Shown here piece after piece: positions 35,159 through 45,532 of a stretch of 64,000 nt of DNA. Each line of letters begins with the position of its first letter. The first letter of the stretch is position 1. This DNA is from Synechococcus sp. WH 8101 (GTDB lineage Bacteria > Cyanobacteriota > Cyanobacteriia > PCC-6307 > Cyanobiaceae), in NCBI RefSeq assembly GCF_004209775.1, contig NZ_CP035914.1, forward strand, positions 2,046,001-2,110,000, in the 5' to 3' direction. Under the pieces are notes generated by a model. That model saw only the letters and a program-made list of their open reading frames with translations, was not told the origin of the DNA and did no database searches. Both the position numbers and the translations under genes were made by a program.

Positions 35159-36661
35159 ATGTCGTTCTCACGATCACCCGCCACACTCCAGAACTGGAGC
35201 GGTTCCGTGCTGGCCGTGGGGATCGCTGCCAACGACCCGCAGGGCCTGATCGGCCAACTGGAGGCACGCCTGAACAGCCCGCTGGGCACCTGGCTGGAGA
35301 AGCAGCGCTTCCAGGCCAAAGCGGGGGAGGTGGTCAGCCTTCAATTGCTCCACAAGGACCTGAGCCGTCTGGTGCTGGTGGGTCTGGGCGATGCGACAAC
35401 GGCCGATGAACCGACAGCGGATGTCGCAACGCTGCGTCAGGCCGCTGCAGCGCTGGCCAAAGCCTGCATCGGCCTTGACGGTCGCGCCGGTGTCCATCTC
35501 CCCTGGGGAAGCGATGGAACGCGCACCGCTGAGGCGGTCGCCGAAGCGATCCGACTGTCGCTGTATCGCGACACCCGCTTCCGCAGCCAACCCGAACCAC
35601 GCCTCCAGCCCGAACACTTTGACCTGCTCGGCGATCTGCCCGCCGACCTCAGCGGCGCCCTTGAGCGGGTCGATGCCCATTGCGCCGGCGTTGAGCTGGC
35701 CAGGGAACTGGTGGCAGCACCACCCAACAACGTCACACCTGCCGCTCTGGCCGACACCGCAGCCGCCATCGCCGCTGAGCACAACCTCGAGCTCCAGGTG
35801 CTGGAGCGGGGAGACTGTGCCGAGCGGAACATGGGCGCATTTCTCGCGGTGAGTCAGGGCTCCGATCTCGATCCCAAGTTCATCCACCTCACCTACCGCT
35901 CACCCGGAGCCATCCAGACTCGTCTGGCGCTGGTGGGCAAGGGGCTCACCTTCGATTCCGGCGGCTACAACCTCAAGGTGGGTGGCGCCCAGATCGACAT
36001 GATGAAGTACGACATGGGGGGCAGCGCGGCGGTGTTCGGAGCGATGCGCACCATCGCCCAACTGCGACCGGCTGGCCTGGAGGTGCACATGCTGGTGGCC
36101 TCCTGCGAAAACATGATCAACGGGTCCGCCGTCCATCCCGGTGACATCATCACCGCCTCCAATGGCACCACGATCGAAATCAACAACACCGATGCCGAAG
36201 GCCGTCTGACCCTGGCGGATGCGCTCGTGTACGCCAGTGGCCTCAAACCCGACGCGATCGTGGATCTGGCCACGCTGACCGGAGCCTGTGTGATTGCCCT
36301 GGGCGAGGAAATCGCCGGTCTGTGGTCGGAGCATGACGCCCTGGCGGACAGCCTCAGGCAGGCGGCGGAGCAGGCCGGGGAAGGGCTGTGGCGCATGCCG
36401 ATGCAGGCGAGTTATCGCGAAGGGCTGAAATCGACCCTGGCGGATCTGAAAAACACAGGCCCCCGGCCCGGCGGCTCCATCACCGCAGCGCTGTTCCTGA
36501 AGGAATTCGTGGAGGGCGGCATCCCGTGGGCCCACTTGGATATCGCCGGCACCGTGTGGAGTGACAAAGGCCGGGGGCTCGACCCCGCCGGCGCCACCGG
36601 CTATGGAGTGCGCACCCTGGTGCACTGGATCTGCAGCCAAGCTGACCAGGCCAGCGCCTAA
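35159..36661 (+). CDS. pepA: Leucyl aminopeptidase (M17)
   Basis: Cytosolic hexameric two-metal aminopeptidase that trims N-terminal residues and completes peptide turnover. 500 residues: N-terminal macro-like domain, then the catalytic domain with GKGLTFDSGGYNLK and the signature NTDAEGRL at 343-350 that carries the metal ligands. ATG at 35159; 31 bp after the GIY-YIG gene. Confidence 0.96.
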   Translation: MSFSRSPATLQNWSGSVLAVGIAANDPQGLIGQLEARLNSPLGTWLEKQRFQAKAGEVVSLQLLHKDLSRLVLVGLGDATTADEPTADVATLRQAAAALAKACIGLDGRAGVHLPWGSDGTRTAEAVAEAIRLSLYRDTRFRSQPEPRLQPEHFDLLGDLPADLSGALERVDAHCAGVELARELVAAPPNNVTPAALADTAAAIAAEHNLELQVLERGDCAERNMGAFLAVSQGSDLDPKFIHLTYRSPGAIQTRLALVGKGLTFDSGGYNLKVGGAQIDMMKYDMGGSAAVFGAMRTIAQLRPAGLEVHMLVASCENMINGSAVHPGDIITASNGTTIEINNTDAEGRLTLADALVYASGLKPDAIVDLATLTGACVIALGEEIAGLWSEHDALADSLRQAAEQAGEGLWRMPMQASYREGLKSTLADLKNTGPRPGGSITAALFLKEFVEGGIPWAHLDIAGTVWSDKGRGLDPAGATGYGVRTLVHWICSQADQASA

Positions 36662-36692
36662 ATTCCTGTCGCATTCGACACAGCCCACTGCG

Positions 36693-36944
36693 ATGGCCTC
36701 CCGCCCGATTCGCTGGTATCTGCGAGCTCAACTGGGCATCCTGCTGCTGCCGGCTGGCCTTTGCTTGTTCGGCGAAGCGATCAGCCGCCGACTGCTGCAG
36801 ACCCTGGGCAACGACGGCGGGCCCTGGTTCTGGTATGGCACCCTCAGCCTGATCTGCATCAATGCAGGCGTAGGGCTGATGATCGAGAGCGGGCTGCTTC
36901 GTGGCTATCCAGGGCGATCGGCGCCTTCCACGCCACGAGACTGA
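36693..36944 (+). CDS. Small two-span membrane protein, hypothetical
   Basis: 83 residues from the ATG at 36693, with hydrophobic spans at about 11-28 and 47-68 and a basic N-terminus. No family recognised. 31 bp after pepA. Convergent with the 36962 gene, 17 bp between stops. The open frame upstream of 36693 lies inside pepA and is not part of the gene. Confidence 0.5.
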   Translation: MASRPIRWYLRAQLGILLLPAGLCLFGEAISRRLLQTLGNDGGPWFWYGTLSLICINAGVGLMIESGLLRGYPGRSAPSTPRD

Positions 36945-36961
36945 GACGACGCTGCAACGGC

Positions 36962-37177
36962 TCAGGAGGCAGCAGCGGTGACGACCCGATCATCGGCTCC
37001 GGCAGCATGCCGGTTGAAGCGAAGACTGCTGGGACACTCCAGCGCGTGAATCTGCCAACGGGCCCGCTCGGAAAACGACGCCATCACCCGATCGAGATCA
37101 TCAGAGGCCTGCTTGGGCGAGGGATAGGGGCCGATGTGACGGGTCACCAAACCGTCTTTGATGGTCAGCAGATACAT
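36962..37177 (-). CDS. Small conserved hypothetical protein (probably translated separately)
   Basis: 71 residues beginning [20 protein letters not shown] then [21 protein letters not shown] recall such short proteins as stand-alone genes in marine Synechococcus. A strong purine-rich ribosome-binding site (GGGGGGAGG) lies just upstream of the ATG at 37177. In this genome the same reading frame is also open back to msrA, so it can alternatively be the C-terminus of a long MsrA read-through product. Confidence 0.6.
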   Translation of the reverse strand: MYLLTIKDGLVTRHIGPYPSPKQASDDLDRVMASFSERARWQIHALECPSSLRFNRHAAGADDRVVTAAAS

Positions 37178-37951
37178 ACATCCTCCCCCCAAATCTCCGT
37201 CAGATGGTAAGCAGGGTGATTGGGCTTGTGAATGGGGGAAAACCCGCACCTTCACTGAGAAGTGGCTGAGCTGAGGCTCCCAGCTCCCTTTAGATTTTCC
37301 TTCTATTTCAGGTCCTCGGCGCCAGGAATCGCCACGTCGTGCGCGCTCACCCCAGACCGCGTCCAGCCGTTGATCGCGCCCACAGCTGAAACGGTAATAG
37401 CGGTAACGCAGGGGATGCCGCTCCGCATAATTCTGGTGGTACGTTTCGGCAGGCCAGAAACGCACAGCTGAGCGGACCTGCACTTTGAGCCGATCGGGCG
37501 ACAGCTTGAGTTCTTTGGCAGCAGCAGCGACACTGGCCTTGGCCGCGGCTGCCTGCTGGGCGCCTTCGGTGAAGATCACGGGGCGATAAGAATCGCCGCG
37601 ATCGCAGAACTGACCGCCGCCATCCAGGGGGTCCACATTGCGCCAGTAGTGACGCAACAAGGTGGCATAGCTGATCCTCTCCGGGTCAAAACGGACGCGC
37701 ACCGCCTCTTGATGTCCCGTGCGTTCACCGCTCACCTGCTGGTAAGTCGGCCGGAGCACATGGCCGCCGCTGTAGCCACTTTCAGCAGAGAGAACGCCGG
37801 GGAGCTCTTCAAGGTCATGCTCCAGACACCAGAAACAACCACCGGCAAACACCGCCTCCTGCACGGATGCGGCGACAGCAGGGGCCCCCTGCAGGCTGAG
37901 CAGCAGCAGCAGGCCAAGGGCAAGGCCTCGCAGCCAGTGGCGACGGGTCAT
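36962..37951 (-). CDS. msrA: Exported peptide methionine-S-sulfoxide reductase with read-through extension
   Basis: Repairs Met-S-sulfoxide. Signal peptide (residues 1-28, [20 protein letters not shown]) and then the catalytic motif [32 protein letters not shown], and [18 protein letters not shown] all fit MsrA. Normal MsrA would end shortly after LDAVWGE, but no stop occurs and the frame continues through ~45 non-conserved residues into the small gene at 36962-37177 (total 329 aa). The start chosen, ATG 37951, overlaps the lpxB stop as ATGA; another ATG lies three codons upstream. Confidence 0.8.
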   Translation of the reverse strand: MTRRHWLRGLALGLLLLLSLQGAPAVAASVQEAVFAGGCFWCLEHDLEELPGVLSAESGYSGGHVLRPTYQQVSGERTGHQEAVRVRFDPERISYATLLRHYWRNVDPLDGGGQFCDRGDSYRPVIFTEGAQQAAAAKASVAAAAKELKLSPDRLKVQVRSAVRFWPAETYHQNYAERHPLRYRYYRFSCGRDQRLDAVWGERARRGDSWRRGPEIEGKSKGSWEPQLSHFSVKVRVFPHSQAQSPCLPSDGDLGGGCMYLLTIKDGLVTRHIGPYPSPKQASDDLDRVMASFSERARWQIHALECPSSLRFNRHAAGADDRVVTAAAS

Positions 37952-39135
37952 CGAGAGCATGGCTGCACCGACTCGAGGATGGCAACGGCAGCCCGATCGG
38001 TGACGCCGGGGCTGCCGAGGGTGGCGCTGAGCCTGGCGTAGCCGGCCAGCATGTGATCGCGACAGGAACGGTCACAAAGGAGCGGCTGGGCCTCGCGCAC
38101 CAGCGCTTCGGCCGTGAACGCATCCTGAAGCAGCTCGGGCACCAACCGCTCCCCCAACAGCAGGTTGACCGGGGAAATGTGGTCCACCTGAAAGCGCAGC
38201 AGATGGCGAGCCACCCAGGCCGTGAGTCGGCTCACCCGGTACCCCACCACCTGGGGCACCCCATGCAGGGCCAACTCCAGATTGATCGTGCCCGATTTCC
38301 CCAGGGCCAGATCCGCAGCAGCGAAGAGACTGGGCTTGAGACGGTCGGCGTCGGCGGCCGCGATCACGCGACCCCGAACGCCAGCCTCCTGCAGAGCCTG
38401 GCGCAGCGGCTCTTCAAAGGCCTTAAGCCCAGCGGGCACCATCACGTCAAGGGCTGGATCGGCAGCCTGCAACCGGGCAGCGGCTTCCACCAGAACCGGC
38501 ATTAAATAGCGCAGCTCCTGGGGCCTGGAGGCGGGCAACAGCAACAGCAGGGGAGCCTCGGCGGGGAGCGCCAGGGTGCGGCGAGCTTCTGAACGGGAAG
38601 GGCGATGGGCCGCTAGATCGAGGAGGGGATGGCCCACCCAAGTGACCTCGGCACCGCGGGCGGCATAAAACTCCGCTTCAGCAGGAAAGATCGCCAGGAT
38701 GCGATCGGTGAAACGCAGTAGACGCGTGGTGCCGCCATCGCCCATGCGCCAGGCCCATTCCTGCGGGGCGATGTAGTACGTGATCGGCACTTGGGGCAGC
38801 CGCCGCCGCAGATCGCGGCCCAGGCGCACGTTTGCGCCCATGTAGTCGATCAGCACCACCGCATCAGGCGGCCGAGACCTCAGCAGCTGATTGACCCGGG
38901 CCTGAAGCCGCAGGGTGGGCACCACCAGGGGCAACGCCTCCCACAGGCCGATCGCCCCCATCGGCGCCGTGTCGGCGAGCAGTTCCGCGCCAGCCTCACG
39001 CATGCGTTCACCACCGAGGGCGAGCACTTCCAGGGCAAGGCCGAGCCGCTTCGCCTGACGATGGAGGGCTTCGATGAGAAGGCTCCCCTGCAGATCACCG
39101 GACACCTCGCCGGTGCTGATCAGGATGCGGACCAT
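37948..39135 (-). CDS. lpxB: Lipid A disaccharide synthase
   Basis: Condenses UDP-diacylglucosamine with lipid X, family GT19, at the cytoplasmic membrane face. 395 residues: [17 protein letters not shown] at the N-terminus, [29 protein letters not shown] and [23 protein letters not shown] are family blocks. One-base overlap with lpxA upstream, 4-base overlap with msrA downstream; part of a compact lpxC-fabZ-lpxA-lpxB operon. Confidence 0.96.
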   Translation of the reverse strand: MVRILISTGEVSGDLQGSLLIEALHRQAKRLGLALEVLALGGERMREAGAELLADTAPMGAIGLWEALPLVVPTLRLQARVNQLLRSRPPDAVVLIDYMGANVRLGRDLRRRLPQVPITYYIAPQEWAWRMGDGGTTRLLRFTDRILAIFPAEAEFYAARGAEVTWVGHPLLDLAAHRPSRSEARRTLALPAEAPLLLLLPASRPQELRYLMPVLVEAAARLQAADPALDVMVPAGLKAFEEPLRQALQEAGVRGRVIAAADADRLKPSLFAAADLALGKSGTINLELALHGVPQVVGYRVSRLTAWVARHLLRFQVDHISPVNLLLGERLVPELLQDAFTAEALVREAQPLLCDRSCRDHMLAGYARLSATLGSPGVTDRAAVAILESVQPCSR

Positions 39136-39986
39136 CAGCGACCGCCGGCAGCGGGCATCGGGCCACGACGCCCCTTGCTGATCGAAGCCTCCAGGAAGCT
39201 GCAGAGGTGGTCTGCAGCCGGTAGAAGGGCAGTTTGGCGGGCCTGACGGAGGCTTTCGGCGATCACCAGATCAGAGCGATAAATCAGGGTCCAGATGTCC
39301 TGAAGCTGGCGCAGCTCCTCCCCTCCATTGCTCTGATCCAGGCCACGGCGCCGCAGCCCCACCCGGTTCAGGCCCCGAACCCGACCGGGGTGCCCCTCCA
39401 CCAGGCAGTAAGGCGGCACATCCCGATCCACCCGGGTCATGCCTCCGACCATCGCCAAGCCGCCGATGTGCACAAATTGATGAATTCCGAGACAGCCACC
39501 GATCACGGCGCGATCTTCAATCTCTACATGGCCGGCCACCTGGATGCCGTTGGACATCACGATCCCATTGCCGAGCAGACAGTTGTGACCGAGATGGCAA
39601 TAGGCCATCAAGAGATTGTGGTCGCCGATCCGAGTGACTTCCCCCTCATCGGTGGCGCGATTGATAGTGACGCATTCGCGGATGGTGTTGTGGTCGCCAA
39701 TCACCACCTCGGTGGGGGCGCCGCGATACTTCAGATCCTGCGGCTCCTGACCAAGGCAGGCACCCGGGAAGATGCGATTCGAGCTGCCGATGGTCAGACG
39801 GCCATCGAGCACAACATGGGGACCGATCCAGGAGTTGGCACCGATCCGCACGCCGGGGCCAACCACGGCGCCAGGTCCGATCACAACCCCTTCGGCCAGC
39901 TCGGCCCTGGGGTCCACAACAGCCAGAGGATGGATCTGCACCGCCGAATCCTCGCTGATGACCGATGGGGAAGGGGTCTCCGGCAT
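39135..39986 (-). CDS. lpxA: UDP-N-acetylglucosamine O-acyltransferase
   Basis: First step of lipid A synthesis. 283 residues dominated by left-handed beta-helix hexapeptide repeats (about 15-195), with the catalytic His region [11 protein letters not shown] and [20 protein letters not shown], then a C-terminal helical domain. ATG at 39986, 5 bp after the fabZ stop. Confidence 0.96.
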   Translation of the reverse strand: MPETPSPSVISEDSAVQIHPLAVVDPRAELAEGVVIGPGAVVGPGVRIGANSWIGPHVVLDGRLTIGSSNRIFPGACLGQEPQDLKYRGAPTEVVIGDHNTIRECVTINRATDEGEVTRIGDHNLLMAYCHLGHNCLLGNGIVMSNGIQVAGHVEIEDRAVIGGCLGIHQFVHIGGLAMVGGMTRVDRDVPPYCLVEGHPGRVRGLNRVGLRRRGLDQSNGGEELRQLQDIWTLIYRSDLVIAESLRQARQTALLPAADHLCSFLEASISKGRRGPMPAAGGR

Positions 39987-39991
39987 GACGC

Positions 39992-40459
39992 TCAGTCCAC
40001 TAGGGAGAACATCAGCTCACCGGAGCAGACGAGCTGACCCTCCACCGAGGCTTCCGCCTTCACCTTGCCGAATCGCTGCCGCTTCAAACTGAGCAGCTCG
40101 CAGCAGATGCGCAGCTGGTCGCCGGGCACCACAGGTCGCCGAAAACGCACTCCATCAATGCCCGCAAACACGAACAGCCCCTTGGGAAGGTCGGGCATCT
40201 GGGTGACGATCAGGCCGCCCACCTGGGCCATGGCCTCCACGATCAGCACCCCAGGCATCAAGGGGCGATCGGGGAAGTGCCCCTGAAACTGCGGCTCGTT
40301 CAGGGTCACATTCTTGATGGCCACCGCCCGAACTCCCGGCTCATGCTCCAGGACCCGATCGACCAGGGCGAAGGGATAGCGATGGGGCAACAAGCCCATG
40401 ATCTGCTCACTGGTGAGCACGGGGTCGGTGGGCGTGGCCGTAGAGGGGGGGGTGGTCAA
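39992..40459 (-). CDS. fabZ: 3-hydroxyacyl-ACP dehydratase
   Basis: Dehydrates beta-hydroxyacyl-ACP in fatty-acid synthesis and competes with LpxA for hydroxyacyl chains. 155 residues, hot-dog fold: [14 protein letters not shown], catalytic His in [13 protein letters not shown] and Glu in VEAMAQ. A short variable N-terminal extension is present. 4 bp after the lpxC stop. Confidence 0.96.
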   Translation of the reverse strand: MTTPPSTATPTDPVLTSEQIMGLLPHRYPFALVDRVLEHEPGVRAVAIKNVTLNEPQFQGHFPDRPLMPGVLIVEAMAQVGGLIVTQMPDLPKGLFVFAGIDGVRFRRPVVPGDQLRICCELLSLKRQRFGKVKAEASVEGQLVCSGELMFSLVD

Positions 40460-40463
40460 CGGA

Positions 40464-41324
40464 TCAGCGAGGGGAGGGAGAGAGATCTGCCAGGGCAGCA
40501 GCCAGGTCGGTGTGCAGGCCGTGGGAGCCCCGATACACGAGCACCTGTGCCTGGGGGAACCCCACCAGGGCCAGATCCCCGATCAGGTCCAAGAGCTTAT
40601 GGCGCACCGGTTCATCCACGAAGCGCAGCGGTGGGTTGAGCCAGTGCTCTCCATCACACACCAGGGCGTTGTCCAGAGCGCCTCCCTGAATCAGCCCCGC
40701 AGCGCGCAACTGATCCACCTGCTCGCGGAAACCGAAGGTGCGCGCTGGGGCGATCTCCTCCACAAACCGTTCGGGCGTCAAGCTGATCGCCAGCTGCTGC
40801 CGCCCGATCGCAACCTGAGGGAAGTCAATCACTCCCACCACCTGAAAACCCTCGGCAGGAGTGGCCGTGATCACACTGCTGCCCCGATGACGTGTGATCG
40901 GTGCCGTGAGCCTGGGGCCGGGTCGGCGTGACGTCGCCGCCGGAGCGAAGCCCGCCGCGTCGATCGCCTCCACCCAACCGAGAGCGGAACCATCCAGCAG
41001 AGGGACCTCCGGTCCACTCACCTCCAATTCCACATGACTCAGCCCTGTACCGGCCAGTGCGGCCAACAGATGTTCCACCGTGGCCAGGCGCCGCTCGCCC
41101 AGATCCAGGGTGGTGCAGAGCTGGCTGTCGCGCACCTGGGCCGGGCTCAGGGTGACAGGCTCACTGGAAGCGGGCGCCTCAGCCCAACGCACGTGATATC
41201 CAGCCCGTTCGGACGGTTTGAGCGTCACCGACACCGAAGCACCGCTGTGCAAGCCAACCCCGGTGCGCGCCACAGACGAAGCGAGGGTCCAGGAGCCGTT
41301 GTAATCAGCGGGCCAGGTGGCCAT
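40464..41324 (-). CDS. lpxC: UDP-3-O-acyl-GlcNAc deacetylase
   Basis: Committed zinc-dependent step of lipid A synthesis. 286 residues: TGVGLHSG at the N-terminus, zinc ligands in [10 protein letters not shown] (His) and [13 protein letters not shown] (His and Asp), catalytic GSHGLH near the end, and ARTFGF. Its ATG overlaps the bamA stop. Translationally chained with fabZ. Confidence 0.96.
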   Translation of the reverse strand: MATWPADYNGSWTLASSVARTGVGLHSGASVSVTLKPSERAGYHVRWAEAPASSEPVTLSPAQVRDSQLCTTLDLGERRLATVEHLLAALAGTGLSHVELEVSGPEVPLLDGSALGWVEAIDAAGFAPAATSRRPGPRLTAPITRHRGSSVITATPAEGFQVVGVIDFPQVAIGRQQLAISLTPERFVEEIAPARTFGFREQVDQLRAAGLIQGGALDNALVCDGEHWLNPPLRFVDEPVRHKLLDLIGDLALVGFPQAQVLVYRGSHGLHTDLAAALADLSPSPR

Positions 41325-43666
41325 TAGAATTTCCAGCCCACACCCAGGTTGAAACGCCAGTCACCGGTGAAGTCCTGGCTGGCCACCTCCAGGCGCAGAG
41401 GGCCGACCGGGGTGGTGACGATCACACCGGTACCGACGGAGAAGCCCGATCCCGGCTTATCGAGGAGCTCACCAGGCTTTCCGGGAACATTCGCCTGGGA
41501 TCCGAAGGACATGCCGGCATCCACAAAGAGTTCACCTGCAAAGATGCTGATGATCGGGAAGCGGTATTCGATCGTGGCCTCACCGAAGCTGCGGCCCACA
41601 CCCAGATCGCAGTCATACCAACCGCGCACGGAGTTGGAACCGCCCAGACAGAAGGCTTCGTAGGGGGGAAGCTGGCCGATCACGGTGCCCGCCTTCAGCT
41701 GGATGCCGATCGCCTGGGGGCAATTGGCCTTCTCGCCGGGCTTGGGCCGACAGCCCTTGGCGATCTTGAGCCAGTTCACAGGGAAAAACTGGGTGTAACT
41801 GGCCCTTAACCGGTTGAAGGTGGGAGAATTGGCCCCCACAGAAACAAATTGTTCGGTTCCCAGGCTGAGGAAATTACCTGACGTGGGATTGCGTGGATCG
41901 TTCAGCTTGTTGTAAGTGGCGGCGAAGCGCACGCTGGCCAGATTGTTCTCCGTGGCGCAGTCAGAGGAATTGCTGCTGTAAGCGATACAGATAATTTCAT
42001 CATTGGGAATCCGATCGTTTTTGATATTTTCATTGGGAACACCATAAGGACGCGAATCCCCGGCGAAATTGATCGGACGCACATTCTGGATGTTCAATCC
42101 AGCCAGAACATTCCAGGGAACAATCTTGTAGGGATCACCGCCGTTGAGCGGTCGAGCAAACACAATATTGCCGCCAACCCGCTGGAGCGCGACAGAATCA
42201 CCTTCAAAGTCAAACCAACTGTACTCAGGGAATTGCTTGTCGGCGTTAGCAACATTGTCAAACTTTCGCCCAGCTGGATTGTTGTCGGTGTTGATCTCGT
42301 AAGCGTAGGTGGAGTTGTTATTGACGTAGTCATCCACCGTGACGATGCTGCCATTGTTCTGGCTCTGGAAAACCTGGGGGACTTCCCGGCTCAGGAACAG
42401 CGAAGTGCGGAAGGAGGTTCGCCACTTATCCCCTTTGATCCAGGGATCGGTGAAGGTGAAGTTCGCCAGGCCGCCGTACTGGCCATAGGTGAGGTTGAGC
42501 GCCAGATTCCAGGCGCGCCCAAACAGGTTGCTGTCCTGGAGCTGCACCTGGCCGAACACACCCTGACTCTGGCTGTAACCAAGACCACCGGAGAGGGAGC
42601 CCGTGGATTGCTCCACGATGCCGAGAATGATGTTGACGGTGCCAGGCTCACCGGCCACCGGCTTCAGGGTCACCTTCACATCGCTGAAGAGGGAGGTGCT
42701 GTAGAGGCGTTTGATGTCACCTTCCAACTGATTGCGGTTGAACGGTTCACCGGGCTTGATCGAGATTTCCCGTGTCACCACCCAGGGCTTGGTTTTGCCC
42801 TTGATCGGCTCACCCTTGTCGTTGGTGCTCTCGCCCTCTTTATTCAAGAACTGCACCTCGACGCCGGCCACGGTGCCGATCACTACCTTGAGCTGCACCA
42901 CACCCTCCGGGCTGACCCGACTGGGGCCGGAGACCCGTGCCAGCGAGTAACCCTCTTTGGCATACCAACCCTGGAGCTCCTTCATCCGTAGCTGGAGCTC
43001 ATTCAGGTTGAGTGTGCGGCCGTAGTCGGAACTGAACGTCTGTTCAACGACTTCCGGCGGCATCTTGGTGTCGTCGGGTTCAAGCTCAACCTGGGTGAGC
43101 ACCGGGTTGGGCACCACTTTCACCAACAGCTGCACGCCAAGGGGGCCATTGATCGGCTCGATCCGCACATCGGAAAACCAGCCGGTCGCATAGATCGCAT
43201 CCAGATCGGTTTTGAGCTGGTCACGGGTGACGCGACTGCCCGGACGCACCGTCATCGCGTCGTAGGCCGCCAGCTCAAGGCGCTCCTGTTCCGGATGACC
43301 GGCAATGCCCTCGATCACCACCTCACTGATCAGCACCCGAGGTTGGGCCGGCGACTGCTCCAGGGGCTCCTGCACCGCAGGCTGTTGCTCAGAGGGAAGC
43401 TGCTGCTCGGCTGCAGGCTGCTGGGCTGGCTCCTCGCCTGAGGCGTCCTGCTGCGTGGGGAGGACCTCCTCCACCTCAATTTTTTCCACGTCCACCTGCT
43501 CTACCTCAACCTCCACCGTCTCGGTCTGAGGCTGGTCTTGCTGCTGCTCCGGTGGATTCTCCTGGGCTCTCAGCGCTGGGCTGGCCATCAGGGGTAGAGC
43601 CAGAGCAAGACCCAGAGCTCCCCGCCGAACGGCGTCCGTGGTCCGGCTTGAGGAGAAATTGACCAT
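41324..43666 (-). CDS. bamA: Omp85/BamA outer-membrane assembly protein
   Basis: Inserts beta-barrel proteins in the outer membrane, the cyanobacterial counterpart of Toc75. About 780 residues from the ATG at 43666: signal peptide ending PALRAQ, a Pro/Gln/Glu-rich low-complexity segment (~38-100), three POTRA domains (~100-350; e.g. RVTRDQLKTDLDAIYATGWF) and a 16-strand barrel with the C-terminal surface-antigen motif ending in GVGWKF. The frame opens 11 codons earlier at 43699. It would also be the machine that folds the barrel encoded at 4558. Confidence 0.95.
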   Translation of the reverse strand: MVNFSSSRTTDAVRRGALGLALALPLMASPALRAQENPPEQQQDQPQTETVEVEVEQVDVEKIEVEEVLPTQQDASGEEPAQQPAAEQQLPSEQQPAVQEPLEQSPAQPRVLISEVVIEGIAGHPEQERLELAAYDAMTVRPGSRVTRDQLKTDLDAIYATGWFSDVRIEPINGPLGVQLLVKVVPNPVLTQVELEPDDTKMPPEVVEQTFSSDYGRTLNLNELQLRMKELQGWYAKEGYSLARVSGPSRVSPEGVVQLKVVIGTVAGVEVQFLNKEGESTNDKGEPIKGKTKPWVVTREISIKPGEPFNRNQLEGDIKRLYSTSLFSDVKVTLKPVAGEPGTVNIILGIVEQSTGSLSGGLGYSQSQGVFGQVQLQDSNLFGRAWNLALNLTYGQYGGLANFTFTDPWIKGDKWRTSFRTSLFLSREVPQVFQSQNNGSIVTVDDYVNNNSTYAYEINTDNNPAGRKFDNVANADKQFPEYSWFDFEGDSVALQRVGGNIVFARPLNGGDPYKIVPWNVLAGLNIQNVRPINFAGDSRPYGVPNENIKNDRIPNDEIICIAYSSNSSDCATENNLASVRFAATYNKLNDPRNPTSGNFLSLGTEQFVSVGANSPTFNRLRASYTQFFPVNWLKIAKGCRPKPGEKANCPQAIGIQLKAGTVIGQLPPYEAFCLGGSNSVRGWYDCDLGVGRSFGEATIEYRFPIISIFAGELFVDAGMSFGSQANVPGKPGELLDKPGSGFSVGTGVIVTTPVGPLRLEVASQDFTGDWRFNLGVGWKF

Positions 43667-43712
43667 GGAGAGGGCAGCGGTCGGCCGATTCGGCCGCAAA
43701 CGTCCGCAGACC

Positions 43713-44465
43713 TTACCTGTAGTTGCGGGGGTTGGGGCAGCACCCTTGGACCCGTTTGTAGACCTCCCCGTAGGCCTCGATCAGCCCACCGAGATCCTGG
43801 CGAAAGCGATCCTTGTCGAGGATGCGGTCCTGTGGATCCAGGGTGCCCAGGTCCCAGAGCCGGCAGGTGTCCGGGCTGATCTCATCGGCCACCAACAGTT
43901 CGCCGCTGCGATTGCACCCCAGCTCCAGCTTGAAATCCACCAGTTGGAGCTCCAGATCCCGAAAGAAGGGCACCAACACGGCGTTCACGCGCCGCGCCAG
44001 GGTTTCCATCTCCAGACGTCGCTCCCGGCTCACCAGCTGCAGCAGCTCGAGCCGGGACTCCGTCAGCAGAGGATCTCCGAGGCCATCGTCCTTGTAATAC
44101 AGGTCGAGCAGGGCTGGCTCCAACGCCGTCCCCGCCTTGATCGGAGTCTGTTTGCAGAGCGAACCTGTGGCCACGTTGCGCAGCACCACCTCCAGGGGAA
44201 TGACCTGCACCCGCTGCACCGCCATCCAGGTGTCGCCGGCCAATCCCTGATAGTGCGTCGGAATTCCGGCACGTTCCAGAAGCTCAAACAACCGAGCCGA
44301 GATCTGACAGTTCAACCGCCCTTTGTCGTCCAGCTGCTCACGTTTCAAGGCGTTGAAGGCTGTGGCGTCATTTTTGAATTCCACCAGCACGGTGTCGTCC
44401 AGCGGGGAGGCATACACACGCTTGGCCTTCCCCTCGTAGAGCAGGGGACCGGGGGAAACGCTCAT
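43713..44465 (-). CDS. purC: SAICAR synthetase
   Basis: Purine pathway ligase joining CAIR and aspartate. 250 residues: [36 protein letters not shown] and the signature LVDFKLELG are present. Its ATG overlaps the stop of the 44462-45430 gene (ATGA). 46 bp upstream of bamA on the same strand. purD lies nearby on the other strand. Confidence 0.96.
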   Translation of the reverse strand: MSVSPGPLLYEGKAKRVYASPLDDTVLVEFKNDATAFNALKREQLDDKGRLNCQISARLFELLERAGIPTHYQGLAGDTWMAVQRVQVIPLEVVLRNVATGSLCKQTPIKAGTALEPALLDLYYKDDGLGDPLLTESRLELLQLVSRERRLEMETLARRVNAVLVPFFRDLELQLVDFKLELGCNRSGELLVADEISPDTCRLWDLGTLDPQDRILDKDRFRQDLGGLIEAYGEVYKRVQGCCPNPRNYR

Positions 44466-45430
44466 GGGCTGGGGGAGGGGGCGATCACCGGAGAACCGGC
44501 AGGCCTTGATTCTCCCAGGGCAGCGTGGCCCCCTGGCTGCCGGGGCGATCGCAACTGTTGATCCAGTGCATCGGGATCAACGTCTGAACGTTGCAGCAGG
44601 GTGTAGCGGTCATCCAACCGACGCGACAACCGTTCCAAGCGCTGCCGGGCCCGGCTCCCATCGCCGCCAGCCTGCAGATTCAGGCGCAACTGCAGGCGTA
44701 ACAGATCAACGGCCGTGGACCAGGCCTGGTCGGCGGCCGCCTGGTCCAGGGCCGCCTCGAGCAACGCGTCGCTGCTGGGTTGACCGAGGGTCTGCAGCCA
44801 TTCGGCCACGAGCCCGTAACGGCGTGCGGCCACGACCCCAGGTGTTCGACCAGCCAGAAGGACTGCAGCGGCGCGATCCAACTGCCCGGAAGCCGCTTCA
44901 TGGTCAGCGAGCAGATCGAGGGCCGAACGGGTCAGCGGTTGGCCGTCCTCGGACACACCCACCACAAGCTGCTCCTGGTCCAGGCTGGCGAGATCGCCAT
45001 TGGCCAGCCGCCGCAGCGCCAGGGCGGCGCGCCGATGGTCAAGGCTCGCCGATGCGGCTCTCCAGTCGAGCAACAACCATTGACGGCGCTGCTGACCAGG
45101 CCCAGGCCCGAAGCGATTCAGCACCACCTGGGCACTGGCCGGAGCCTTGCACGTCAACAGAGCCCTGGCGTTGGCCATCACCACGGGGAAGGGCTGGGGC
45201 GCGGGGGCCACCAGCATCAAACGATCCCTCAATGCCTGGAGGCGTGGCTTGAGATTGAAACGAGCCGCATCGGCACAGGCCAGCTGCAACTCGGGGATAC
45301 CCCCCTCCAGCAACGCCATCTGGTAGGCCACCTCGCCCATCGGCAAAGGCTCGGGCTGACTCTGGGCCTGCGTCTGGGGCAGGGGCTGGGCCGCAAGCAA
45401 CAGCGTCAGGGGCAGGGCATGGATCCCCAT
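44462..45430 (-). CDS. Exported helical-repeat hypothetical protein
   Basis: 322 residues: signal peptide-like N-terminus ([20 protein letters not shown]), then alanine/leucine/glutamine-rich helices arranged like TPR or HEAT-type repeats (for example [20 protein letters not shown] and [20 protein letters not shown]). No catalytic motif. It ends in a Pro-rich tail and overlaps purC by 4 bp. Likely periplasmic scaffold; function unknown. Confidence 0.6.
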   Translation of the reverse strand: MGIHALPLTLLLAAQPLPQTQAQSQPEPLPMGEVAYQMALLEGGIPELQLACADAARFNLKPRLQALRDRLMLVAPAPQPFPVVMANARALLTCKAPASAQVVLNRFGPGPGQQRRQWLLLDWRAASASLDHRRAALALRRLANGDLASLDQEQLVVGVSEDGQPLTRSALDLLADHEAASGQLDRAAAVLLAGRTPGVVAARRYGLVAEWLQTLGQPSSDALLEAALDQAAADQAWSTAVDLLRLQLRLNLQAGGDGSRARQRLERLSRRLDDRYTLLQRSDVDPDALDQQLRSPRQPGGHAALGESRPAGSPVIAPSPSP

Positions 45431-45532
45431 GGGGCGGCCGTCAACAAAGATGGAAACCGTTCGCCCTGCGACGCGAACGCCCCGGCGATACCACTCAAAC
45501 CTAAGGGGGCTTCCCCCATCGTTCCCGCTGCC

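Noticed and set aside
44780-45532. N-terminal extension of purD
   Set aside because: It is antisense to the exported helical-repeat gene; PurD homology begins at the ATG at 45533.
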